This document shows positions 23,464-33,100 of a DNA stretch of 64,000 nt, in pieces. Source of the stretch: Rikenellaceae bacterium (GTDB taxonomy: Bacteria > Bacteroidota > Bacteroidia > Bacteroidales > Rikenellaceae); NCBI GenBank assembly GCA_015059965.1, contig SUZM01000006.1:1-64000 (forward strand), read 5' to 3'. Under the pieces are notes generated by a model. It was not told the origin of the DNA, did not search any database, and worked only from the letters and a program-made list of their open reading frames with translations. The position numbers and the translations under genes were made by a program. Every line of letters begins with the position of its first letter. Position 1 is the stretch's first letter.

Positions 23464-24180
23464 ATGAAGGCGATATTCCAACAGATAATTCACGTCTGCG
23501 GACGTGAGGTCCGCTTCTTAAGAGAGCATCTTGGCGAGGTGGAGCAGGCTTGGTTTGCCCTCTTTCGATCGCCCTTGAGGCTCTCCGATGAGGCTGTCGA
23601 GAGCGAGATTCTGCGCATGTTGGAGCGCGAGCACTGCTCGAAGGCGTACTCCACCTACCTTCGGTTAGAGGTGGATGGAGAGGGGCAGTGGCGGCTGCAA
23701 ATCGAGGGCGACTCCCTCTACCGGGGTTATGTGCTCCGAGCCCTGAGGCCCGATGCCGTGGTCATTCGTTTCGAGCTCCCCTTCGAGGGGCTGCCGACCA
23801 CGGCGGCGGCGCAGAGTTGGCAGACGGCCCTCTGCATGGGGCGAAGCCGTAAGGTACATTCGGTGGTGCGCATGTCCGAAGATCTGACCCTGCTGGAGGG
23901 GGATGGGGCTCCGCTCTTTGCCGTGGCTGCCCGCACGGTCTACACCTCGCGCGAACCCCGCGGAGTGGAGGGGCGCCTGGCCCGCGAGGCGATCCGCAGA
24001 GCGGGCTATCCGCTGGAGATCATCCCCCTCAGGCGCGACCATCTGCCCGATATCGAGGAGCTCTTCTATGTCGATCACCGGGGTGTTACGGCCTTCGGTA
24101 TTTGCGACGATAAACCCATGATGGCGGCTGTGGCGGCCCGCGTAGCCGAGCAAATGGAGAAGATTGTCCGTAAAAAATAG
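23464..24180 (+). CDS. Divergent class IV aminotransferase-like protein
   Basis: A 238-residue protein without a confident family match. The second half follows the order of PLP fold-type IV enzymes: RSRKVHSVVRMSEDL (a Lys where the PLP-binding Lys would lie), GDGAPLFAVAARTVYTS (like the EG-NIF-YTP strand), GVEGRLAREAIRRAGYPLE (like GVLPG-RR) and IEELFYVDHRGVTAF (like DEVFxTNSxxGxxPV). Several usual residues are replaced, so activity is doubtful. The family would include BCAT and PabC-type lyases. Downstream genes give no pathway. Confidence 0.45.
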   Translation: MKAIFQQIIHVCGREVRFLREHLGEVEQAWFALFRSPLRLSDEAVESEILRMLEREHCSKAYSTYLRLEVDGEGQWRLQIEGDSLYRGYVLRALRPDAVVIRFELPFEGLPTTAAAQSWQTALCMGRSRKVHSVVRMSEDLTLLEGDGAPLFAVAARTVYTSREPRGVEGRLAREAIRRAGYPLEIIPLRRDHLPDIEELFYVDHRGVTAFGICDDKPMMAAVAARVAEQMEKIVRKK

Positions 24181-24203
24181 AAATCAAAGCCGCAAGGGCT
24201 ACC

Positions 24204-24211
24204 TATCTTTG
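24204..24211 (+). promoter_or_regulatory. -7 promoter box and hairpin before small membrane protein
   Basis: TATCTTTG ends 33 bases before the ATG at 24245. It is followed at once by GGTTTG...CAAACC (24211-24233), a possible operator or leader hairpin. This placement argues against the longer ORF that starts at 24164. Confidence 0.5.
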
Positions 24212-24244
24212 GTTTGTCAAACGCAAACAAACCAAAATCACGCG

Positions 24245-24817
24245 ATGAAAAAAATTCTATGTTGGCTTCTGCTGCTGGTGGCAGTGGGGGCTCTGCTGCG
24301 TGCCTATGTTGTGGCCCGGCAGGAGATTGTTCGTCTCAAGGCAAACCAATCGGCGCTTGGCGAGCAGATCGCCCATTACGAAACGCGCCTGGGCGACTCG
24401 GCCGCCTCATGCCGGGTGCTGAGGCTCCGCTGTCGAGAGTATGAGGAGCTTCGGGCGCAGGATGCAGCCGAGATTCGGCAGCTGGGAATCCGCTTACGGC
24501 GCACGGAGGCGATGGCCCGCACCTCGCTCTCGACCACGGTGGAGAGCGCTGCCCCCTTGCGCGATACGCTGCGCCTCTACGACACGTTGCGCCTGTTTCG
24601 TTGGCAGGATCCGTGGGTTGAGGTGGCCGGAGAGATCGACGGCGACACGGTACGTTGCCGGGTGGTGAGTGTCGATACCCTGTTGCAGGTTGTCCACCGC
24701 GTGCCGCGTCGCTTCTGGTTCATCCGCTGGGGCACCAAGGCCATTCGGCAGGAGATCGTAAGCAAAAATCCGCATACCCGGGTGGTGTATGCGGAGTATG
24801 TTGCCCTGGAGCGGTAG
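24245..24817 (+). CDS. Membrane-anchored coiled-coil protein (DUF6549-like)
   Basis: I choose the Met at 24245 (MKKILCWLLLLVAVGALLRAYV) because a promoter -7 box lies just before it, and the longer ORF has an unlikely N terminus. The result is a 190-residue protein with one N-terminal membrane helix, a coiled-coil region (about 25-95, EIVRLKANQSALGEQIAHYE) and a C-terminal beta-rich part ending RRFWFIRWGTKAIRQEIVSKN. This is reminiscent of small Bacteroidetes proteins often seen in phage or mobile regions (DUF6549), but there are no phage genes nearby. Function unknown. It converges with mqnC, with 7 bases between the stops and no terminator in between. Confidence 0.65.
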   Translation: MKKILCWLLLLVAVGALLRAYVVARQEIVRLKANQSALGEQIAHYETRLGDSAASCRVLRLRCREYEELRAQDAAEIRQLGIRLRRTEAMARTSLSTTVESAAPLRDTLRLYDTLRLFRWQDPWVEVAGEIDGDTVRCRVVSVDTLLQVVHRVPRRFWFIRWGTKAIRQEIVSKNPHTRVVYAEYVALER

Positions 24818-24824
24818 CGCCCTC

Positions 24825-25913
24825 TTAACGGTAGCGGTAGAGCTGATCCCTGAGGCGGGGCGTGAAGCCCGCCTCACGGATGGCCTGCTGAATCCCCTCG
24901 GCCGTGAAACGGTTGTCGGCACCGGCCGACGAGACCACATGCTCCTCGATCATGATCGACCCCATGTCATTGGCTCCGCTGTGCAGGGCCACCTGGGCCG
25001 TCTGCTTGCCCACCGTGAGCCACGAGGCCTGGATGTTGGGGATGTTATGGAGCACGATGCGGCTCATGGCGATCAGGCGCAGGTACTCCAGCGGGGAGAA
25101 GCGGGTCTGGATGCCCTGCTTCTCGAGCGCGGTGCCCGAGGAGCGGAAGATCCAGGGGATGAAGGCCGTGAAGCCGCGCGCAGAGGCGGGCTTTGTGGCT
25201 TGGAGGTCTCGCAGCGTGAGCAGGTGGTCGATCCGCTGATGCGGGGTCTCGATGTGGCCGTACATCATGGTGGCCGTCGTCGGAATGTCGAGCTCATGCG
25301 CTTCGTGCATCACCTTCAGCCACTCTTCGACCGAGGGCTTGGCCGGAGAGAGTCGGCGGCGCACCTCGCTGTCGAGGATCTCGGCTCCGGCTCCGGGCAG
25401 CGTGTCGAGTCCTGCACGGTGCAGGCGCTCCAAGGTCTGGCGAGTTGTCAGGCCGCTGATGCGGGCGATGTGGCTGATCTCGGGGGCTCCGAGGGCGTTG
25501 AGGCGCAGGGTGGGGTAGTGCTCTTTCAGGTCGCGGAAGAGCTCCTCGTAGAAGTCGATTCCCAGGTCGGGGTGCAACCCTCCCTGCAGCAGAAGCTGAT
25601 CGCCTCCGAATCGAAAGGTCTCCTCGATCTTTTGGTAGTACTCCTCACGCGAGGTGATGAAGTGCAGCTCTTGCTGATGGGGTTTGCAGTGGAAGTTGCA
25701 GAAGCGGCAGCCCGAGATGCAGACGTTGGTGATGTTTACGTTGCGGTCGATCTGCCAGGTGACCACTTCGGGATCGGGAACCGTTCTCCGGCGCAGGGTG
25801 TCGGCCACGGCACAGAGCTTCTCGAGCGGAGCCTCATCGTAGAGTCTGTAGGCCTCCTCGCGGCTCAGCGGCGTATGATCCAATGCTTTGGTGTATAGGG
25901 TCTCAAGAGTCAT
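24825..25913 (-). CDS. mqnC: Cyclic dehypoxanthinyl futalosine synthase (radical SAM)
   Basis: A radical SAM enzyme of the futalosine route to menaquinone. The 362-residue protein has the CISGCRFC cluster (CxxxCxxC) near residue 66, the LLQGGLHPDLGIDFYEELF block typical of MqnC, GAGAEILDSEVRRRLSP and FTAFIPWIFRSSGTAL. The length fits. MqnE is the closest alternative, but the FIPW block and the GLHP motif favour MqnC. No other mqn gene is in the window; the gene ends a run metH-metF-amidohydrolase-rnr-mqnC with an 8-base gap after rnr. Confidence 0.88.
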   Translation of the reverse strand: MTLETLYTKALDHTPLSREEAYRLYDEAPLEKLCAVADTLRRRTVPDPEVVTWQIDRNVNITNVCISGCRFCNFHCKPHQQELHFITSREEYYQKIEETFRFGGDQLLLQGGLHPDLGIDFYEELFRDLKEHYPTLRLNALGAPEISHIARISGLTTRQTLERLHRAGLDTLPGAGAEILDSEVRRRLSPAKPSVEEWLKVMHEAHELDIPTTATMMYGHIETPHQRIDHLLTLRDLQATKPASARGFTAFIPWIFRSSGTALEKQGIQTRFSPLEYLRLIAMSRIVLHNIPNIQASWLTVGKQTAQVALHSGANDMGSIMIEEHVVSSAGADNRFTAEGIQQAIREAGFTPRLRDQLYRYR

Positions 25914-25921
25914 CTTTAGCG

Positions 25922-28051
25922 CTATTTGGCAAGTTCAAAGTCGATGATTCTGCGGTGCAGGTCGGTATTTTTGACCCGCACCGTAAGGCGATCGCCCAAG
26001 GTGTAGCGCTTGCCGGTGCTGTGGCCCCGAATCTCGTAGCGCTCCTCGTCGAAGTGGTAGAAGTCGTCCTGCAATTCGCGCAGGTGGAGCAGCCCCTCGA
26101 TGTGGGTCTCCTCCAGCTCGACGTAGATCCCCCACTCGGTGAGCCCCGAGATGCGACCCTCGAAGTTCCGCTCCTTCTTGTCGGCAAGGAACTCTACGGC
26201 CTTATACTTGATCGAGGCGCGTTCGGCCTCCGAGGCGAGGATCTCGCGCTCGTTGGCGTGGTCGCAGAGCTCGTCCAGGGAGCGGCGGTCGGCCGAGTGT
26301 CCTCCGGCCAGGTAGTGGGCCAGCAGGCGGTGAACCAGCACGTCGGGGTAGCGGCGGATGGGCGAGGTGAAGTGGGTGTAGAAGGGGAAGGCGAGGCCGT
26401 AGTGGCCGATGTTGTTGGTCGAATACTCGGCCTTGGCCATCGAGCGCACGGCCAGAATCTGCACGGCATTCTCCTCGGGGCGGCCCGCTATTCCCTGCAG
26501 GAGCTTGTTCATCTCTTTGGCTACGGCACGACCCTTTTGGGCCTTGAAGTAGTGGCCGAAGCGGAGGATGAAAGAACGGAAGCGTTCGAGCTTCTCGGGC
26601 GAGGGGTTGTCGTGTACGCGGTAGACCATCGTGCGGGGCACGCGGCGCCCGTTCTTTATGCTGTGGGCGCAGAACTCCGCCACGCGGCGGTTGGCCAGGA
26701 GCATAAACTCTTCGATCAGCTGATTGGCCTCCTGCTGCACCTTGGCGTAGACCCCTAAGGGGCGCCCCTTCTCATCGAGGCGAAACTTCATCTCCTCGCG
26801 GTTGAAGGCTACGGCGCCGTGGCGGAATCGCTCGCGGCGCATCTTCTGTGCCAGCCGGTGCAAAATCGAAATCTCCTCGGCATAGGGGCCCTCTCCGCTT
26901 TCGATGATCTGCTGTGCCTCTTCGTAGGCGAAGCGGTGGTCGGAGCGGATTACTGTCCGGCCCAGCCATTGCTCCTGCACCTCGGCCTCATCGTTAAGCG
27001 TGAAGAGGGCCGAGAAGCAACACTTCTCCTCTCCGGGGCGCAACGAGCAGATCTCGTTGCAGAGCCTCTCGGGGAGCATCGGCACCGTTCGATCGACCAG
27101 ATAGACCGAGGTGCCGCGTTCGCGGGCCTCGCGGTCGATCACCGAATCGGGGGTAACGTAGTGGCTCACATCGGCAATGTGAACGCCCACCTCCCAGAGA
27201 CCTTCGCTTATCTTTCTGATCGAGAGGGCATCATCGAAATCTTTGGCATCCGCCGGGTCGATCGTGAAGGTCGTTACCTCGCGGAAATCGCGACGGGCGG
27301 CCAACTCCTGGTCGTCGATCCGATCCGATATGGCAGCCGCAGCCTCCTCGACCTCCTTCTCAAAGCGGTAGGGGAGGTCGTACTCGGCCAGAATGGCGTG
27401 CATCTCGGCATCGTTGTCCCCCGAGGGCCCCAGATTCTCGACCAACTCGCCGATGGGCGATTTCGACCCCTCGGGCCACTCCTTGATGCGGACCAGGAGC
27501 TTGTCGCCCGGCTCTACATCGGGATGGGCCTTGCGAGGCAGGTAGATGTCGATCGCCGTGCGGTGCGTCTGGCAGCAGACGAAGATCGCCGAGCGGTCGA
27601 TCTCGGCTACCCCCACATAGTTGCGCGAAGAGCGTTCGAGGATTGCGAGGATCTCGCCCTCGTGTTCGCCGTTCTTCGAGGTGTGGATGATCGACAGCTC
27701 CACACGATCGCCATCGAGGGCATTCAGGGCGTTTCCGCTGTGGACGAAGATGTCGTTTTCGATCCCCTCGACGCGCACATAGACGGCTCCTGAGGCCGTG
27801 CGGTCGGCAATTCCCTCATAGCGGGGGCGCATGCGGCAGCCCAGGCGGTATTTGTCGCGCCCGACCAGCATGGCCGTACCCTCGGCCACCAGTTCGTCCA
27901 AAATGGCCATCGTCTCGCGACGTCCCTGACGGTCGTTGCCTCCCGAGGCCGAGGCGAGGTGTTTGATCGAAAATTTATTGTTAGGGAACTCCTTGAGCAG
28001 CTGTAGGATGGTGCTGCGGCGGTCGTTTCGTATGTGTTGTTTCTTTGCCAT
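25922..28051 (-). CDS. rnr: Ribonuclease R
   Basis: A 709-residue 3'-5' exoribonuclease that degrades structured RNA. The order is an N-terminal winged-helix segment (residues 1-60, FSIKHLASASGG), two cold-shock RNA-binding domains, the RNB catalytic domain beginning near residue 265 (IDPADAKDFDDALSI with the magnesium-binding Asp residues) and an S1 domain at about 625-700 (GRISGLTEWGIYVELEE). The Lys-rich tail of E. coli RNase R is missing, and the protein is accordingly shorter. It starts 7 bases after the amidohydrolase gene. Confidence 0.96.
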   Translation of the reverse strand: MAKKQHIRNDRRSTILQLLKEFPNNKFSIKHLASASGGNDRQGRRETMAILDELVAEGTAMLVGRDKYRLGCRMRPRYEGIADRTASGAVYVRVEGIENDIFVHSGNALNALDGDRVELSIIHTSKNGEHEGEILAILERSSRNYVGVAEIDRSAIFVCCQTHRTAIDIYLPRKAHPDVEPGDKLLVRIKEWPEGSKSPIGELVENLGPSGDNDAEMHAILAEYDLPYRFEKEVEEAAAAISDRIDDQELAARRDFREVTTFTIDPADAKDFDDALSIRKISEGLWEVGVHIADVSHYVTPDSVIDREARERGTSVYLVDRTVPMLPERLCNEICSLRPGEEKCCFSALFTLNDEAEVQEQWLGRTVIRSDHRFAYEEAQQIIESGEGPYAEEISILHRLAQKMRRERFRHGAVAFNREEMKFRLDEKGRPLGVYAKVQQEANQLIEEFMLLANRRVAEFCAHSIKNGRRVPRTMVYRVHDNPSPEKLERFRSFILRFGHYFKAQKGRAVAKEMNKLLQGIAGRPEENAVQILAVRSMAKAEYSTNNIGHYGLAFPFYTHFTSPIRRYPDVLVHRLLAHYLAGGHSADRRSLDELCDHANEREILASEAERASIKYKAVEFLADKKERNFEGRISGLTEWGIYVELEETHIEGLLHLRELQDDFYHFDEERYEIRGHSTGKRYTLGDRLTVRVKNTDLHRRIIDFELAK

Positions 28052-28058
28052 AATCTCT

Positions 28059-29159
28059 CTATTTCAAAAAGTCGAGCGCCAGGCGTCTCATCAGTTCGAT
28101 TCCCGGGGAGATTGCCTGCTCATCGGGGTTGAAGTGTGGAGTGTGGGTGCGCCCTGCTGCGGAGCCTACGCCCAGGCGATAGAAGAGGGCGGGGTAGTGG
28201 AGCCCGTAGCGGCCGAAATCCTCGGAGGTGGGACGTCTGTCGAGAAGGCGGGTCGCAAAGCCCGCCTCGCGGGCCAGCGCCTCGGCCCGGGTTGTGAGTC
28301 CGGGGTGGTTCTCCACGGCGGGGTAGCCGGGCGAAATGTCGAGCCTCAGGGCCATCTGCTCCTCCTGCGAGAGCTGCTCGCAGAGGGCGTGGAGCTGCCG
28401 GTGAAGCGGTTCGCGGTCGCTCTCCGCAAAGATGCGCATCGTCCCCTCCAGGTGAACCTCGTCGGGGATGACGTTGGTGGCTCCGGGAGCCTCCACACGG
28501 CCGATCGAGAGGATGCGCTCCGGGGTGTTGAGTGCCGTGACGGCCATGATCAGCCGTGCAGCGGCGCGTACCGTATCTTGTGTGCGGTGGCGCAGGGCGG
28601 CGTGTCCGCCACGTCCCGAGACGGTGAAGCGCAACTCATCGTTACCGGCCATGTAGCATCCGCTGCGAAAGCCGAACTCGCCCACCTCCAGATCGGGCTC
28701 TACATGCTCTCCCACTACGGCCCGAACCTCATAGCCGGCGAAGGGATCCTCCTCCAATACCCGCTTGGCCCCTCCCGGATTGAGCTCTTCGCCGGGCTGA
28801 AAGAGTCCGAAAATCGTCCCTTCGAACGCCTCGTTTTTTAGTGCGCAGAGTGTTCCATAGAGAATTGCGGCGTGCATGTCGTGGCCACAGGCGTGCATCA
28901 CCCCCTCGTTTTGGGAGCGCCAGGCGGTATTGGCCTGCTCGCCGATGGGCAGGGCATCGATGTCGGCACGCAGCACCACGGCATGGCTCAGCTCCCCGCG
29001 GCCTTCGATTCGGGCCAGGATGCCGGTCTGGGCGATGGGCCTCCAGGCGATACCGGCCTCGGTGAGGGCGTGGGCGATGTATTGTGCCGTTTGGTGCTCC
29101 TCGAACGAGAGCTCGGGGTGGCGGTGCAGGTGGCGACGAAATTCTACGGGCGAAATCAT
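28059..29159 (-). CDS. M20 family amidohydrolase (N-acyl amino acid hydrolase type)
   Basis: A 366-residue zinc peptidase-type hydrolase. It has RRHLHRHPELSFEEHQTAQ at the N terminus, the metal-binding HACGHDMHAA (His and Cys ligands), the general-base FQPGEELNPGGA and the dimerisation domain with SGRGGHAALRHRTQDTV, then RRPTSEDFGRYG and the final THTPHFNPDE. This matches the M20D group that removes acyl groups from amino acids (hippurate or IAA-amino-acid hydrolase-like); the exact substrate cannot be told. Same strand as metF, 69 bases behind it. Confidence 0.9.
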   Translation of the reverse strand: MISPVEFRRHLHRHPELSFEEHQTAQYIAHALTEAGIAWRPIAQTGILARIEGRGELSHAVVLRADIDALPIGEQANTAWRSQNEGVMHACGHDMHAAILYGTLCALKNEAFEGTIFGLFQPGEELNPGGAKRVLEEDPFAGYEVRAVVGEHVEPDLEVGEFGFRSGCYMAGNDELRFTVSGRGGHAALRHRTQDTVRAAARLIMAVTALNTPERILSIGRVEAPGATNVIPDEVHLEGTMRIFAESDREPLHRQLHALCEQLSQEEQMALRLDISPGYPAVENHPGLTTRAEALAREAGFATRLLDRRPTSEDFGRYGLHYPALFYRLGVGSAAGRTHTPHFNPDEQAISPGIELMRRLALDFLK

Positions 29160-29228
29160 GGCGTAAATATCGGGTTTTTCGATCTCAATTTGGCATCAAA
29201 ACGGTTACAAAGCGGTAACAGACTCCTT

Positions 29229-30194
29229 TTAGAAGAGCTCTTTGGCAATTTGGATGATGTTGTCGGCCTTGCCCATGGGGTAGTAGTGGAGCACGGGGAT
29301 GCCGGCGGCCTTCAGGGCGCGGCTCTGGTGAATGGCCCACTCGGTACCGATCCGGCGAACGGCCTGCGGATTGTCGGCATGGGCGCGTACCTCCTTTACA
29401 AGCTCTTCGGGCAGGTGGCAGCCGAAGGTGCGGGGCAGCAGCTCGAGGTGCTTGACGGTGGCCAGGGGCTTGATTCCCGGGATAATAGGGACCATGATCC
29501 CCGCCTCGCGGCAGCGGCGCACATAGTCGAAGAAGATATTGGTGTCGTAGCAGAGCTGGGTAACCACATACTCGGCTCCGGCATCGACCTTGGCCTTCAG
29601 GGCGGCGATGTCGGCCTCGGGAGAGAGGGCTTCGCTGTGGGTCTCGGGGTAGCCTGCCACACCGATCGAGAAACGCGAGTGGTGGCACTGCTCCACCTCG
29701 CCATCGACAAACTCTCCGCGGTTCATGGCGGCAATCTGCTTCACGAGTCCCAGGGCATTGGCATGTCCCTGGGGGTGGGCAACGAAACTCTTTTCGTTCT
29801 GTGAGGGGTCGCCGCGCAGGGCCAGGACGTTGTTCAGCCCCAGGAAGTCGAGGTCGATCAGCGCATCTTCAATGTCGTAGCGCGACTGTCCGCCGCAGAT
29901 CAGGTGGGGCACCACCTCGACCTTGTAGCGGTCGCGGATGGCGGCCGAGATGCCGACCGTACCCGGGCGACGTCTTACGGCATGCCACTCGGGGGTGCCG
30001 TCCGCCCGCAGCGTCTGCTTGATCCCTTCGCGGTGGCAGGTGATGTTGATGTAGGCGGGGTCGAACTCCATCAGCGGGTCGATGGCGCGAAAGACCGACT
30101 CCTTGCCATCGCCCTTCAAGGGCGGAAGGAGTTCGAAGGCGAAGCGTGTACGTCCCGAGTTGCGGGCCCCGTGTATGATGTCCAGTACGTTCAT
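29229..30194 (-). CDS. metF: Methylenetetrahydrofolate reductase
   Basis: Reduces 5,10-methylene-THF to 5-methyl-THF, the methyl donor for the metH product encoded directly upstream. The 321-residue FAD enzyme has FAFELLPPLKGDG at the N terminus (Glu for catalysis), YINITCHRE, LALRGDPSQ, EYVVTQLCYDTNIFFDYV and VPIIPGIKPLA in order. Length is normal. The gap to metH is 3 bases, so the two are surely one operon. I see no SAM or cobalamin riboswitch upstream. Confidence 0.96.
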   Translation of the reverse strand: MNVLDIIHGARNSGRTRFAFELLPPLKGDGKESVFRAIDPLMEFDPAYINITCHREGIKQTLRADGTPEWHAVRRRPGTVGISAAIRDRYKVEVVPHLICGGQSRYDIEDALIDLDFLGLNNVLALRGDPSQNEKSFVAHPQGHANALGLVKQIAAMNRGEFVDGEVEQCHHSRFSIGVAGYPETHSEALSPEADIAALKAKVDAGAEYVVTQLCYDTNIFFDYVRRCREAGIMVPIIPGIKPLATVKHLELLPRTFGCHLPEELVKEVRAHADNPQAVRRIGTEWAIHQSRALKAAGIPVLHYYPMGKADNIIQIAKELF

Positions 30195-30197
30195 TGT

Positions 30198-33100
30198 TTA
30201 GTCGGTTACGTTGTTGGGTAAGCGGCGGCGCACCTCTTCGGGCTCCACATTCATCTTTCGGGCATAGTCCAAAAGCTGTTTTGTGTCGATGCGTCCCACC
30301 GAGAAGTAGTGGCCGTCCGAGAGCATCAGACCGCAGAGGGCCTCGCCGGGTGTGATCATGAAGTTCTCCGTCAGGCGCATCTCGGTAAACTGCTCGGCCC
30401 GCAGCAGGTCGAAGATCGTGCGCTTAAGGGCATGGTCGGGGGTGGCGGGGTAGCCGAAGGCCATCCTCAGCCCGCGATAGGCACCGCCGATGATCTGTTC
30501 GGGGGTCAGCTGTTGCCCCGCGGCGTAGCCCCACATCTCACACCGGACGAAGCTGTGCACACTCTCGGCAAAGGCCTCCGTCAGGCGGTCGGCCAGAAGC
30601 TTTGAGAGGATGGCCGAGTAGTCGTCGCCCGCCGCCTTGAACTCCTCGGTGAGCTTTTGCAGCCCCACGCCGGCCGTCAGGGCAAAGGCGGCCACATAGT
30701 CCGTCTTCGAGCCCTTGCCCTCGGCCACGAAGTCGGCCACCGAGCAGTGCTCCTCACCAAGGGTCTGGTTGCGCAGCATGGGCAGCTGGTAGCTCTTCCC
30801 CTTCGTATCCTTAAGGATGATCTCCTCCTTGCCGCCAACAGCGGGGAAGATCCCCACCACACCCTGCAGTTTGAGCAGCTTCTCTTTTTTAATTCGCTCC
30901 AGCAGGGCTCGGGCATCGGCCAGGAGCTTGCGGGCCTCCTCGCCACGTTCGGGGTGCTCCAGCACCTCGGGGTAGTGGCCCTTGATCCCCCAGGCCGGGA
31001 AGAAGAAGTTCCAGTCGATCAGGGGCTCCACGGCCTCGATCTCATAGTCGTTGAAGACTACGCGGCCGGTATGGGCAGGAAGAAGGACCTCTGTCAGCGG
31101 CTTTCTTTGGGCCTGCTTGCGGGCCTCGATGATCGGGACGAACTCCCGGACGGAGGTTCGCCGTTGGTACTCCTCGCGGAGGAGCTCCTGCTCCTGGCGG
31201 AGTTGCAACAGATACCCCTCACGGTTTGAACCCATCAGTTCGGCCATGACGCGCACGTTGTCGCTTGCCGAACCCACATGGATCACCGCTCCGCGGTACT
31301 TCGGGGCGATCTTCAGGGCTGTATGCAGCTTTGAGGTGGTGGCTCCGCCGATCAGGACCGGAATCTCGGCTCCGCGGCGTTCCAACTCCTCGCAGACGTG
31401 GATCATCTCTTCGAGCGAGGGGGTGATCAGACCGCTCAGTCCGATGGCATCGACCTCCAAGCGCAGCGCCTCATCGACAATGCGCTGTGGCTCGACCATC
31501 ACCCCCAGGTCGTGGATCGCATAGCCGCCACAGGCCATCACCACGCTGACGATATTTTTGCCGATGTCGTGCACATCACCCTTGACGGTGGCCAGCAGAA
31601 TGCGGCCGCTGCTCTTGCCCGACTCGTGACCCGCTTCGATATAGGGGGTCAGCACGGAGACGGCCTTTTTCATCACGCGGGCCGTCTTGACGACCTGCGG
31701 CAGGAACATCTTGCCGGCTCCGAAGAGTTGTCCCACCTCCTCCATGGCGGGCATCAGTACTCCGTCGATTACCGCCATCGGAGACATCAGCTCCCGGTAG
31801 GCCTCCAGCGTATCGGCCTCGATGTGGTCCGAAATGCCCTTTATCATGGCGTGGCGGATGCGCTCCTTCAGCGGAGCTTTGCGCCACTCGGCCACCTCCT
31901 CTGCGGGGAGATTTTCGGCCACCGACTTCAACTCTTGGGCATACTCGGCGAGTCGCTCCGAGGCGTCTGCGCGGCGGCAGAGCAGCACATCCTCCACCCG
32001 CTCGAGCAGCTTCGGCTCGATCGTGGAGTAGATTTGCAGCATCTGGGTATTGACAATACCCATATCCATGCCCGCCTCGATGGCGTGGAAGAGGAAGGCC
32101 GAGTGCATCGCTTCGCGCACGGTATTGTTGCCGCGGAAGGCGAACGAGAGGTTGCTCACGCCACCAGAGATCTTCACCTTCGGGCAGTGGGCCTTGATCC
32201 AGCGCACGGCCTCGATGAAATCCAGCGCGTAGCGGTTGTGGGCCTCGATCCCCGTGGCTACGGCCAGAATATTGGGGTCGAAGATGATATCCTCGGCCGG
32301 GAATCCATCCGAGGTCAGCAGGCGGTAGGCGCGTTCGGCTACGGCAATCTTACGGGCGTAGGTGTCGGCCTGCCCCTGCTCGTCGAAGAGCATCACCACA
32401 ACGGCGGCTCCGTAGCGATGGCACTCGCGGGCCCGCTGAAGGAGGCGCTGCTCGCCCTCCTTCAGGGAGAGCGAATTGACGATGCTCTTGCCCTGCGTGG
32501 CCCGCAGTCCCGCCTCCAGGACCTCCCATTTCGAGGAGTCGATCATCACCGGTACGCGGGCGATCTCGGGTTCCGAGGCCATCAGATTCAGGAAGTGGCG
32601 CATGGCGCGCGGTCCGTCGATCAGGCCATCATCCATGCAGACATCTACAACCTGAGCTCCGGCCTCCACCTGGGCCCGGGCCACCGACAGGGCCTCCTCG
32701 TACTTCTCTTCGCGGATCAGCCGGGCAAATTTGGCCGAACCGGCGACATTGGTGCGCTCACCCACATTCACGAAGTTTTGCTCGGGGGTAATTCGAAGGG
32801 GCTCCAGGCCGCTGAGCGAGCTCTGGCGATCGATAGTCGGCAGCGGTCGGGGGCGATAGTCGGAGACGATCTTTTGCAACTCGAAGATGTGTTCGGGTGT
32901 GGTACCGCAGCAGCCTCCCACGATGTTCAGCAGACCGCGCTTGAGGTACTCCTCCACATCGCGGGCAAACATCTCGGGGGTCTCGTCGTAGCCCCCCATC
33001 ACGTTTGGCAGTCCGGCATTGGGGTGGGCCGAGATGCGGCAGTCGGCCTCCGCGGCAAGGCGCTCCAGGTAGGGCAGCAGCTGACGGGCTCCGAAGGCAC

